This document shows, one piece after another, positions 15,318 to 21,104 of a DNA stretch of 21,170 bases. The notes beneath the pieces were generated by a model. That model ran no database searches and had not been told where the DNA came from. It saw nothing but the letters and a program-made list of their open reading frames with translations. Within the stretch, counting starts at the first letter, position 1, and every line of letters starts with the position of its first letter. The DNA is from Oscillospiraceae bacterium (GTDB lineage Bacteria; Bacillota; Clostridia; Oscillospirales; Ruminococcaceae): positions 1-21,170 of the forward strand of contig JAEDHF010000015.1 in assembly GCA_016297165.1 (NCBI GenBank). The letters run 5' to 3'. The position numbers were made by a program, and so were the translations under genes.

Positions 15318-17254
15318 TGGCTAAGCAGAATATGCCCCCTCGCGGTATGGTAAAGCATGGCGGTCCCGGAGGTCCCCGTGCCATGGGTCCTATGGGAAAG
15401 CCCGATAAGGCTACGATAAAAAGGCTTTTAGCCTATATCTTCCGGGATTATACCCCTCAGTTTATCCTCGTAATTATATGCATAATCATAAATGCAATAA
15501 CCGGCGTTATCGGCTCTAAATTTATCGGTATTCTTATCGACGACTATATTACTCCCATGATAGGTATGGAAAACCCCGTATTTACCGAGCTTTTAAAGCT
15601 TATCGGCATTATGGCGGTAATCTATCTTGCAGACGTTGTGGCAAGCTTCGCCTTTAACAGAATAATGGTAACAATTTCACAGGGCATTCAGAAGAAAATC
15701 CGTGATGAAATGTTCGAGAAGATGCAGAAGCTCCCTATAAGCTATTTCGACAGGAACTCCAACGGAGATATCATGAGCCATTACACCAACGATATCGACA
15801 CCCTTCGTCAGATGCTGTCCCAGAGCGTTCCACAGGCCTTTTCTTCCGTAATTACCATTATTTCCGTATTTATAATGATGTGCTTCACCAGCATTTACCT
15901 TACGTTTTTCCTTATTGTCCTTATAGCGCTCCAGATGCTTCTTACGGCGAAGATCGCAGGAAAGAGCAGCAAGTATTTCGTGGCGCAGCAGGCTTCGGTA
16001 GCGGAGCTTAACGGCTTTATCGAGGAGATGATAAACGGACAGAAGGTAGTTAAGGTGTTCTGTCATGAGGAAAGGGCGAAGGAGGGCTTCGACGAGCTTA
16101 ACGGAAAGCTTAGGGATAATGCGAGAGAGGCTAATATCTTCGCCAATGTCATAGGCCCCGTAAACGGAAACTGCGGCCATTTGCAGTATGCTCTTGTAGC
16201 CGTTCTCGGCGGCGTTCTCGCTATTAACGGAATCGGCGGTCTTACCCTCGGCGGAATCGCAACCTTCCTCCAGCTCACAAAAAGCTTCGCTATGCCCGTT
16301 AACCAGATTGCACAGCAGATTAACTTTATTATTATGGCTCTTGCAGGCGCTAAGAGAATTTTCGCCCTTATCGACGAAAAGCCCGAAACCGACGACGGCT
16401 ATGTAACTCTTGTGAACGCTGAAATTTCCCCCGACGGAGAGATTAAGGAAAGCGAAACGAGAACGGGAGAATGGGCATGGAAGCACCCCCACGAGAACGG
16501 TACAACCACCTACACAAGACTTACGGGCAACGTAACCATGAACGAGGTAGATTTCGGCTATACGGAGGAAAAAACGGTACTCCACGACATTTCCCTTTAT
16601 GCGGAGCCTGGACAGAAAATTGCCTTCGTAGGCTCTACCGGCGCAGGCAAAACCACCATAACCAACCTTATCAACCGCTTTTATGATATTGCCGACGGAA
16701 AAATCCGCTACGACGGCATAAATATCAACAAAATCAAGAAGGCAGATTTACGTAAATCCCTCGGTATAGTTTTACAGGACACAAATCTCTTTACGGGAAC
16801 GGTAATGGAAAATATACGCTACGGTAATCTCGAAGCCACCGATGAGGAGGTTTATGCAGCGGCTCGTCTCGCTAATGCCGACGACTTTATAAGAAGACTG
16901 CCCCAGGGCTATAACACAATGCTCACCGAAAACGGCGCCCAGCTTTCACAGGGTCAGCGTCAGCTTATCGCTATCGCCCGTGCGGCAGTAGCCGATCCCC
17001 CCGTAATGATTCTCGACGAGGCGACCTCAAGTATCGACACAAGAACGGAAGCCCTCGTACAAAAGGGTATGGACAGCCTTATGCACGGAAGAACGGTTTT
17101 CGTTATCGCCCACCGTCTTTCTACAATCAGGAATTCCGACGTGATTATGGTACTCGAACAGGGTAGAATTATCGAAAAGGGTAACCATGAAAAGCTTATG
17201 GCGGAAAAAGGAAAGTACTACCAGCTTTATACAGGAGCGTTAAAGCTGACATAA
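15317..17254 (+). CDS. ABC exporter half-transporter, catalytic subunit
   Basis: This 645-residue partner has a Gly/Pro/Met-rich cytoplasmic start (residues 1-33), six membrane helices (about 40-335) and an ATPase domain (about 400-640). Walker A is GSTGAGKTT (439-447), Walker B ends in the catalytic E568, and the switch histidine is H599; all three are intact. Its own signature is LSQGQ (543-547), altered from LSGGQ. Since each site pairs the Walker motifs of one subunit with the signature of the other, this protein completes one consensus site and the partner gives one degenerate site. A roughly 40-residue polar insert (about 355-405) joins the two domains, as I recall from many clostridial members. 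Start and stop overlap with the upstream gene by one base. Confidence 0.96.
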   Translation: MAKQNMPPRGMVKHGGPGGPRAMGPMGKPDKATIKRLLAYIFRDYTPQFILVIICIIINAITGVIGSKFIGILIDDYITPMIGMENPVFTELLKLIGIMAVIYLADVVASFAFNRIMVTISQGIQKKIRDEMFEKMQKLPISYFDRNSNGDIMSHYTNDIDTLRQMLSQSVPQAFSSVITIISVFIMMCFTSIYLTFFLIVLIALQMLLTAKIAGKSSKYFVAQQASVAELNGFIEEMINGQKVVKVFCHEERAKEGFDELNGKLRDNAREANIFANVIGPVNGNCGHLQYALVAVLGGVLAINGIGGLTLGGIATFLQLTKSFAMPVNQIAQQINFIIMALAGAKRIFALIDEKPETDDGYVTLVNAEISPDGEIKESETRTGEWAWKHPHENGTTTYTRLTGNVTMNEVDFGYTEEKTVLHDISLYAEPGQKIAFVGSTGAGKTTITNLINRFYDIADGKIRYDGININKIKKADLRKSLGIVLQDTNLFTGTVMENIRYGNLEATDEEVYAAARLANADDFIRRLPQGYNTMLTENGAQLSQGQRQLIAIARAAVADPPVMILDEATSSIDTRTEALVQKGMDSLMHGRTVFVIAHRLSTIRNSDVIMVLEQGRIIEKGNHEKLMAEKGKYYQLYTGALKLT

Positions 17255-17282
17255 TACGCCGCACGCAGTTCTGCAAAGATTT

Positions 17283-17318
17283 ATCGGGGGTCTGAACCTG
17301 CGGGTTCGACCTTCCGAT
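17283..17318 (+). other. Structured 36-nt hairpin after the ABC operon
   Basis: Fourteen base pairs in three stacks can form: 17283-17287 with 17314-17318, 17289-17292 with 17308-17311, and 17294-17298 with 17303-17307, around a TGCG loop. Small bulges separate the stacks. No U run follows, so it is not a textbook terminator. The inner part resembles a tRNA T-arm (GGTTCGA), but no whole tRNA can be folded here. Role unknown; possibly the stabilised 3' end of the exporter mRNA. Confidence 0.45.
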
Positions 17319-17338
17319 CGACATATCAAAACTAAAAT

Positions 17339-17361
17339 CCCGACTTCGGAGCGAAGTCGGG
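17339..17361. terminator. Terminator of tRNA-Leu (minus), possibly also of the ABC operon (plus)
   Basis: A perfect 10-bp GC-rich stem (17339-17348 with 17352-17361) with a GAG loop begins about 10 bp after the tRNA CCA end on the minus strand and is followed there by ATTTTAGTTTTG. In the plus direction it is followed by GTTCTACTTTT, so it can also end the exporter operon. Confidence 0.85.
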
Positions 17362-17371
17362 GTTCTACTTT

Positions 17372-17458
17372 TGGTGCCGATGACGGGGGTCGAACCCGTA
17401 CGGTATCGCTACCGCCGGATTTTGAGTCCGGTACGTCTGCCAATTCCATCACATCGGC
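17372..17458 (-). tRNA. tRNA-Leu, anticodon CAA
   Basis: The minus strand folds as a full 87-nt class II tRNA with an encoded CCA end. The acceptor arm is GCCGATG/CATCGGC. The anticodon stem CCGGA/TCCGG encloses the loop CTCAAAA, giving anticodon CAA (reads UUG). The long variable arm CGGTA...TACCG is as expected for leucine tRNAs. The T arm is ACGGG-TTCGACC-CCCGT. A consensus promoter lies upstream and a terminator immediately downstream, so it is a single-gene unit. Confidence 0.97.
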
Positions 17459-17482
17459 TTTTCTGCTGAAATAACGGTATAA

Positions 17483-17511
17483 AGTATATCATATATGTAC
17501 GATTTAGTCAA
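17483..17511 (-). promoter_or_regulatory. Promoter of tRNA-Leu(CAA)
   Basis: On the minus strand, TTGACT (17506-17511), a 17-bp spacer and TATACT (17483-17488), placing the RNA start about 18 nt before the mature tRNA 5' end. Its -35 hexamer is 39 bp from the -35 of the divergent rny promoter. Confidence 0.85.
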
Positions 17512-17550
17512 TATAATTTCACTTTTTTTCATAAAAATTGCAAAAAAACC

Positions 17551-17579
17551 TTGACAATTTGGTGAAAATATATTAAAAT
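17551..17579 (+). promoter_or_regulatory. Promoter of rny with an approximately 265-nt leader
   Basis: TTGACA (17551-17556, perfect), a 17-bp spacer and TAAAAT (17574-17579). Runs of seven A and seven T lie upstream and could act as UP elements. RNA would start near 17587. A weaker second promoter-like pair (TTTACA at 17660-17665 and TTATAC at 17683-17688) is seen further down but is unconvincing. Confidence 0.8.
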
Positions 17580-17586
17580 TGATATT

Positions 17587-17852
17587 GTGAATATGTTGTA
17601 TATGCATACCTATGCATACCTTTATATACAGCTATTTATAATTATTTTCACCATCTTGGTTTACATATTACTTTATGCATACTTATACCGCAATTAACCC
17701 CACGGGTTTACATAAATAAAAATATATGTTTATTTAGGGCAGGAACGATAGCGCCGCAGTATTTCCGCGCTGTCCCTTTTGCTGTTGCAGCTTGTATGCA
17801 CAAGGAATACCTTTGTAATCAGGACTAACACAGAAAAGGAGGGATAGGTTTC
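17587..17852 (+). promoter_or_regulatory. Long structured 5' leader of rny (no conventional gene in 17459-17852)
   Basis: This gene-free stretch holds the two divergent promoters and then the rny leader. The leader contains three copies of the self-complementary octamer TATGCATA (17601, 17611, 17674). It also has hairpins AACCC-CAC-GGGTT (17696-17708) and TAAATAAA/TTTATTTA (17713-17736), and a GC-rich element at 17737-17776. In that element GGGCAG/CTGtCCC and AGCGC/GCGCT compete for the same bases, and four T follow. The element has terminator-like character, so attenuation or feedback by RNase Y on its own message is conceivable. I recognise no known riboswitch class. The ribosome-binding site AAAAGGAGGG ends about 9 bp before the rny ATG. 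Confidence 0.5.
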
Positions 17853-19451
17853 ATGGATTTACTGATAGCAGTAGTGCTTATCGTTGCTGCTTTTGTTGTT
17901 GGCGCCGCCGGTGCAGGAATAATCTCCTACCGCTTCGGCTATAACAAGAGAAAAAAAGACGCAGAAGCACAGATTGAATCTGCCGAAAAGGAATCACAGC
18001 GTATTATCTCGGAAGCCCATGAAAAGGCTGAAACCGAAAAGAAAACGAAGCTTGTTGAAGCTAAGGACGAGATTTACCGCTTAAGAGGACAGGCAGAAAA
18101 GGAAATCCAGAAATTAAAATCGGAAACCGATAAGGAGCTTAAGGAAAGAAGAGCCGAGGTTTCCCGTTCGGAACGTCGCTTACAGCAAAAAGAGGAAAAC
18201 CTCGACAAGAAGAACGACAAAATCGAAAAATTAGAAGAAAGCCTTACCGCTAAAAACAAGAAGGCTGAAGAAAAGCTCGCCGAAGCCGAAACAATCAAGA
18301 AGAGCCAGATGGATATTCTCGAAAGAATTTCGGGCTTTACAACAGAACAGGCTAAGGAGCATCTCCTTACAATGCTCGACAGCGAGCTCGACAGAGAAAA
18401 GGCTATGAGAATTATGGCCTTTGAGCAGAAAATCAAGGACGAATGTGACGATAAGGCAAGAAGCCACATTTCCTTAGCAATCGCAAGACTTGCCGCAGAA
18501 ACCGTTTCGGAAATGACCGTTTCGGTAGTACCTCTCCCCAACGACGAAATGAAGGGCCGTATTATCGGAAGAGAGGGACGAAATATAAGAACTCTCGAAC
18601 AGCTTACGGGCGTTGACCTTATTATCGACGATACCCCCGAGGCTATTACACTCTCCAGCCACGATAAGGTAAGAAGAGAAATCGCAAGAATCGCTCTCGA
18701 AAGACTTATCCAGGACGGAAGAATCCATCCCACACGCATTGAAGAAATGGTTGAAAGAGCTAAGCATGAGGTTGAACAGAAGATTAAGCAGGAGGGCGAA
18801 AGAGCTATCCTCGAAACTAACGTTAACGGACTTAACCCCGAGCTTGTTAAGCTTATCGGCCGTCTCTACTACCGTACATCCTACAGCCAGAACGTACTTA
18901 CACATTCTATCGAGGTTGCACACCTTGCAGGCATGATGGCTGACGAGCTTGGCGTTGACGCTACTCTCGCCCGCCGCGCAGGTCTTCTCCACGATATCGG
19001 TAAGGCGCTCAGCATGGAAATCGAAGGCTCCCACGTTCATATCGGTGTTGACGTTTGTAAGAAATATAAGGAAAGCCCCGACGTTATCCACGCTATCGAG
19101 GCTCACCACGGCGATGTTGAGCCCAGGACCGTTATCGCCTGTCTTGTTCAGGCCGCAGACGCTATCAGCGCCGCAAGACCTGCCGCAAGAAGCGAAAACT
19201 ACGAAAACTACATCAAGCGTCTGCAGAAGCTTGAGGAAATCTGCTCCTCCTATGACGGAGTTGATAAATCCTTCGCTATCCAGGCCGGTCGTGAAATCCG
19301 CATAATGATTAAGCCCGACGCTGTTGACGACGCTAAAATGGTAGTTCTCGCAAGAGAAATCGCTCAGAAAATCGAAAAGGAAATGGAATACCCCGGACAA
19401 ATCAAAATCAACCTTATCCGCGAAAGCAGAGTTGTGGATTTTGCAAAATAA
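17853..19451 (+). CDS. rny: Ribonuclease Y
   Basis: This 532-residue protein is the membrane-bound endoribonuclease that starts bulk mRNA decay in many Firmicutes. Residues 1-25 form a membrane anchor. Residues about 30-170 are a long charged coiled coil. A KH RNA-binding domain follows, with GRIIGREGRN at 235-244. The HD hydrolase domain has its metal pair in LLHDIGKA (H380, D381), followed by SHVHIG and EAHHGD as further metal-binding histidines. Length and order match the family (about 510-530 residues). ATG 17853 is preceded by AAAAGGAGGG. The gene has its own promoter and long leader and is closed by a strong terminator, so it is monocistronic. Confidence 0.97.
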   Translation: MDLLIAVVLIVAAFVVGAAGAGIISYRFGYNKRKKDAEAQIESAEKESQRIISEAHEKAETEKKTKLVEAKDEIYRLRGQAEKEIQKLKSETDKELKERRAEVSRSERRLQQKEENLDKKNDKIEKLEESLTAKNKKAEEKLAEAETIKKSQMDILERISGFTTEQAKEHLLTMLDSELDREKAMRIMAFEQKIKDECDDKARSHISLAIARLAAETVSEMTVSVVPLPNDEMKGRIIGREGRNIRTLEQLTGVDLIIDDTPEAITLSSHDKVRREIARIALERLIQDGRIHPTRIEEMVERAKHEVEQKIKQEGERAILETNVNGLNPELVKLIGRLYYRTSYSQNVLTHSIEVAHLAGMMADELGVDATLARRAGLLHDIGKALSMEIEGSHVHIGVDVCKKYKESPDVIHAIEAHHGDVEPRTVIACLVQAADAISAARPAARSENYENYIKRLQKLEEICSSYDGVDKSFAIQAGREIRIMIKPDAVDDAKMVVLAREIAQKIEKEMEYPGQIKINLIRESRVVDFAK

Positions 19452-19455
19452 TGAT

Positions 19456-19483
19456 AATGCCCCTTACAGACGTGAGGGGCATT
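19456..19483 (+). terminator. Intrinsic terminator of rny
   Basis: A 12-bp stem with one G-U pair (19456-19467 with 19472-19483) and an AGAC tetraloop begins 5 bp after the rny stop and is followed by TTTATT. Confidence 0.93.
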
Positions 19484-19540
19484 TTTATTGGTAGGCTTAT
19501 GGTATTTCTGCGAAAAACTGCCAAAATAAGCCATTTTTCA

Positions 19541-19569
19541 TTGACAAAAGCACGAAAGAATTATATAAT
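19541..19569 (+). promoter_or_regulatory. Perfect consensus promoter for the 45-codon NPxTG gene
   Basis: TTGACA (19541-19546), a 17-bp spacer and TATAAT (19564-19569): both hexamers match the housekeeping consensus exactly. RNA would start near 19576, giving a leader of about 43 nt before the small ORF. Confidence 0.9.
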
Positions 19570-19618
19570 AGGATATGAAAAGAATACAGAAACAGAAAAT
19601 CAGAAAGGAGCAATTACA

Positions 19619-19756
19619 ATGCTTGAATTTTTAGCCGCTAACCCTATGACAGGTACCTCCCTCCCCATTCCGCTCTTTATTATCACGGGAGTTGTCCTTG
19701 TGGCTTGTATCGTCGTTTCCATAATCGCAAAGAACAAGAAGAATAAGAAAAAATGA
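19619..19756 (+). CDS. 45-residue membrane microprotein resembling a free-standing NPxTG sorting signal
   Basis: The protein starts MLEFLAANPMTGTSLPIP, continues with one hydrophobic helix (about residues 18-37) and ends in a lysine-rich tail (AKNKKNKKK). Motif, helix and basic tail are the three parts of a sortase cell-wall sorting signal of the NPxTG type known from Clostridia, yet there is no secreted domain and no signal peptide before it. The expected topology is N-out, C-in. ATG 19619 is chosen because AAAGGAG (19604-19610) is 8 bp upstream and a perfect promoter lies before it; the same frame is open upstream to 19451 but would cross the rny terminator and the promoter. A terminator follows at once, so this is a complete single-gene unit. 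It could also be an ordinary small membrane protein with a chance NPMTG. Confidence 0.75.
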   Translation: MLEFLAANPMTGTSLPIPLFIITGVVLVACIVVSIIAKNKKNKKK

Positions 19757-19778
19757 TACTGCCTGCTACGAAATAATT

Positions 19779-19804
19779 ACTGCCGCTTTTTATAGGGCGG
19801 CAGT
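19779..19804 (+). terminator. Intrinsic terminator of the NPxTG microprotein gene
   Basis: ACTGCCGC (19779-19786) pairs with GCGGCAGT (19797-19804) over a 10-nt loop, followed by TGTTTTTATT. Confidence 0.9.
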
Positions 19805-19822
19805 TGTTTTTATTGCAGTTTA

Positions 19823-19851
19823 TTGACTTTTGGTTTTTTCAGGTATATAAT
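19823..19851 (+). promoter_or_regulatory. Promoter of EamA-family gene
   Basis: TTGACT (19823-19828), a 17-bp spacer and TATAAT (19846-19851). RNA would start near 19858, about 30 nt before the chosen ATG. Confidence 0.87.
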
Positions 19852-19887
19852 GTGAAAAAGCATTTACATAACCGAGGGGGCATTTAT

Positions 19888-20304
19888 ATGTGGCTCGTTT
19901 TCGCAATTTTATCGGCGGTTTTCGCTGCGCTTACCTCAATTCTCGCTAAGGTAGGCATCGAGGGAGTAAACTCAAACCTCGCTACCGCTATACGAACTGT
20001 TGTAGTAGTAATAATGGCGTGGGGTATGGTTTTTCTAACCCATGCACAAAGCGGTTTAGCCGAAATAAGTAAGAAAAGCTGGCTTTTCCTTATCCTGTCG
20101 GGACTTGCTACCGGCGCCTCCTGGCTCTGCTACTACCACGCTCTGCAGCTCGGCGACGCGTCGAAGGTTGTACCTATAGATAAGCTTAGCGTGGTTATTA
20201 CCCTCGTCTTAGCCTTTATTTTCCTCCACGAGGATTTTACCGTAAGGTCGCTTATTGGCTGTATCCTTATAGGTGCAGGTACGCTTATTATGGTAATGAA
20301 ATAA
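19888..20304 (+). CDS. EamA/DMT-family half-size transporter
   Basis: This 138-residue membrane protein has five predicted helices and the EamA repeat pattern: an opening SAVFAALTSILAKVGIEG, an inner SWLCYYHALQLGDASKVVPIDKLS, and a final glycine-rich helix SLIGCILIGAGTLIMV. Most drug/metabolite transporters have two such repeats (about 280-300 residues). This one has a single repeat and would need to pair with itself, as other small members do. ATG 19888 is chosen over an upstream open frame from 19804, because a GAGGGGG site (19874-19880) and a promoter lie directly before it and the upstream part overlaps the previous terminator. The substrate cannot be read from the sequence. It forms its own unit with promoter and terminator. 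Confidence 0.9.
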   Translation: MWLVFAILSAVFAALTSILAKVGIEGVNSNLATAIRTVVVVIMAWGMVFLTHAQSGLAEISKKSWLFLILSGLATGASWLCYYHALQLGDASKVVPIDKLSVVITLVLAFIFLHEDFTVRSLIGCILIGAGTLIMVMK

Positions 20305-20319
20305 CAGAACAAAAAGTAA

Positions 20320-20344
20320 GCCTGACCGCTTATTACGGTCGGGC
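20320..20344 (+). terminator. Intrinsic terminator of EamA-family gene
   Basis: GCCTGACCG (20320-20328) pairs with CGGTCGGGC (20336-20344), one pair being G-U, and is followed by ATTTTTTAT. It lies 15 bp after the stop. Confidence 0.92.
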
Positions 20345-20452
20345 ATTTTTTATAGCCGACGGGATTTTCGAATTTCCCCGTAACATTTCCCGAAAAAATG
20401 TGTTATATTTAGTGAAAGGCCTTCAAAAACAAGAAAGACAAGGAATCCTTAT

Positions 20453-20671
20453 ATGAAAGATGAAGAAATAATCGGCTTATTTTTCGGGCGAGAGGAAAAA
20501 GCAATTTCTGAAACCGATAAGAAATACGGACCCCTGTGCAGGAAACTTGCCTTCGAGATTCTCGGCAGTAACGAGGACGCAGAGGAAGCGGTTAACTCCG
20601 CATACATGAACCTCTGGGAGGCGATACCGCCGAAGCGAAGGAAGAGGAAGCTAACGATTCCGAAACGATAA
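20453..20671 (+). pseudogene. Truncated sigma-70/ECF-like sigma factor (first ~60 residues only)
   Basis: The first 60 residues match the start of a clostridial ECF-like sigma factor, with sigma region 2 reading TDKKYGPLCRKLAFEILG, EDAEEAVNSAYMNLWEAIPP. Normal members are about 170-190 residues, with the rest of region 2 and region 4 to bind the -10 and -35 boxes. Here the family resemblance stops after P60 (base 20632) and 12 unrelated basic residues (KRRKRKLTIPKR) run to a stop. From about 20623 the alternative frame already reads as part of the M23 protein below, so the two genes are joined head to tail, out of frame. The ATG has only a weak AAGGA site upstream. It cannot work as a sigma factor in this form. 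An assembly join is the main alternative to a real deletion. Confidence 0.75.
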
Positions 20672-21063
20672 TCCCCGATATTTCCCTTTACTTCCCTCTC
20701 GACCAAAAGAAATGGATAATTACAACTCCCTATACCGAGGGCGACCCTATCGGTGCGGTTATCGCAAACAGCATATACGGCGCTAACGTATATGCGGCAA
20801 TAAGCGGTACGGTAATAGAATGCGACGATAACGTGACGCCTTCGAACGGTAAGGGTAAGTATATCGTTATCGAGGACGATAACGGCGTTCAGACCCTCTA
20901 TTCTCACCTTTCCGCTCTTTATGTAAAGACAGGCGACAAGGTTGAAAAGGGCGACCTTATCGGCTCGGTAGGCAGTACCGGCTTTTCAACAGGACCTCAT
21001 CTCCACTTCGAGGTAACCGTAAACGGAGAGCCTATAGACCCAACGCTTTACTACGAAAACTAA
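20623..21063 (+). pseudogene. M23 (LytM-like) peptidase domain, 5'-truncated and lacking a start codon
   Basis: The frame is open from 20596 but has no ATG, and its only GTG (20833) lies inside the domain with no ribosome-binding site. From about 20623 it reads DTAEAKEEEANDSE (an acidic linker) and then a LytM-type beta domain ending at 21063. The catalytic end is typical: TLYSHLS with the histidine at 20905-20907, and GPHLHFEV with histidines at 20998-21000 and 21004-21006. The first zinc-ligand motif HxxxD, expected before VYAAISGTV, is absent; the place reads IGAVIANSIYGANVYAA. So even the intact parent may have been a non-catalytic LytM protein, like SpoIIQ- or EnvC-type factors. The upstream part, probably with a membrane anchor, has been lost at the junction with the sigma-factor fragment. 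Confidence 0.78.
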
Positions 21064-21070
21064 CATAATT

Positions 21071-21104
21071 AAAAGGGTATCGTCTAACTCGGCGGTACCC
21101 TTTT
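21071..21104 (+). terminator. Intrinsic terminator after the M23 fragment
   Basis: AAAAGGGTA (21071-21079) pairs with TACCCTTTT (21096-21104), extended by three inner pairs (one G-U) around a 10-nt loop. It begins 8 bp after the M23 stop. The T run is part of the stem, followed by ATCTTAAT. The last 66 bases of the window hold a small hairpin CTGTCC-GCA-GGACAG (21133-21147) and no gene that I can see. Confidence 0.85.

Noticed and set aside
15677..16585. 302-codon minus-strand open frame opposite the second ABC gene
   Set aside because: Shadow of a well-supported coding region; low stop frequency reflects codon use on the true strand.
17240..17452. 70-codon minus-strand open frame (MMELADVPDSKSGGS...)
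   Set aside because: It is the translation of the tRNA-Leu and its terminator; this peptide pattern is a well-known false gene from leucine tRNAs.
17601..17683. TATGCATACC repeats as a CRISPR array or iteron origin
   Set aside because: Only three short copies, the third imperfect, with uneven spacing (10 and 63 bp), no spacers of constant size and no rep or cas gene nearby.
18474..19400. 308-codon minus-strand open frame opposite rny
   Set aside because: It lies wholly inside rny, whose KH and HD domains are clear; the reverse frame has no family features or start signals.
19451..19618. N-terminal extension of the NPxTG microprotein to the ATG at 19451
   Set aside because: It overlaps the rny stop and would contain the rny terminator and the perfect promoter at 19541-19569; the start at 19619 has its own ribosome-binding site.
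19804..19887. N-terminal extension of the EamA protein to 19804
   Set aside because: It would overlap the preceding terminator and its own promoter; ATG 19888 has a good ribosome-binding site and begins at the family's first helix.
20361..20378. Imperfect palindrome GGGA..TTCGAA..TCCC upstream of the sigma fragment
   Set aside because: Mismatched arms and no clear promoter beside it; not enough to call an operator.
20620..20650. Programmed -1 frameshift fusing sigma factor and M23 domain
   Set aside because: No slippery heptamer or downstream structure is evident, and a sigma factor cut in mid-region 2 makes no sensible fusion; deletion or misassembly is simpler.
20833..21063. 76-codon M23 protein starting at GTG 20833
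   Set aside because: The GTG is inside the beta domain and has no ribosome-binding site; the same frame is coding-like well upstream.
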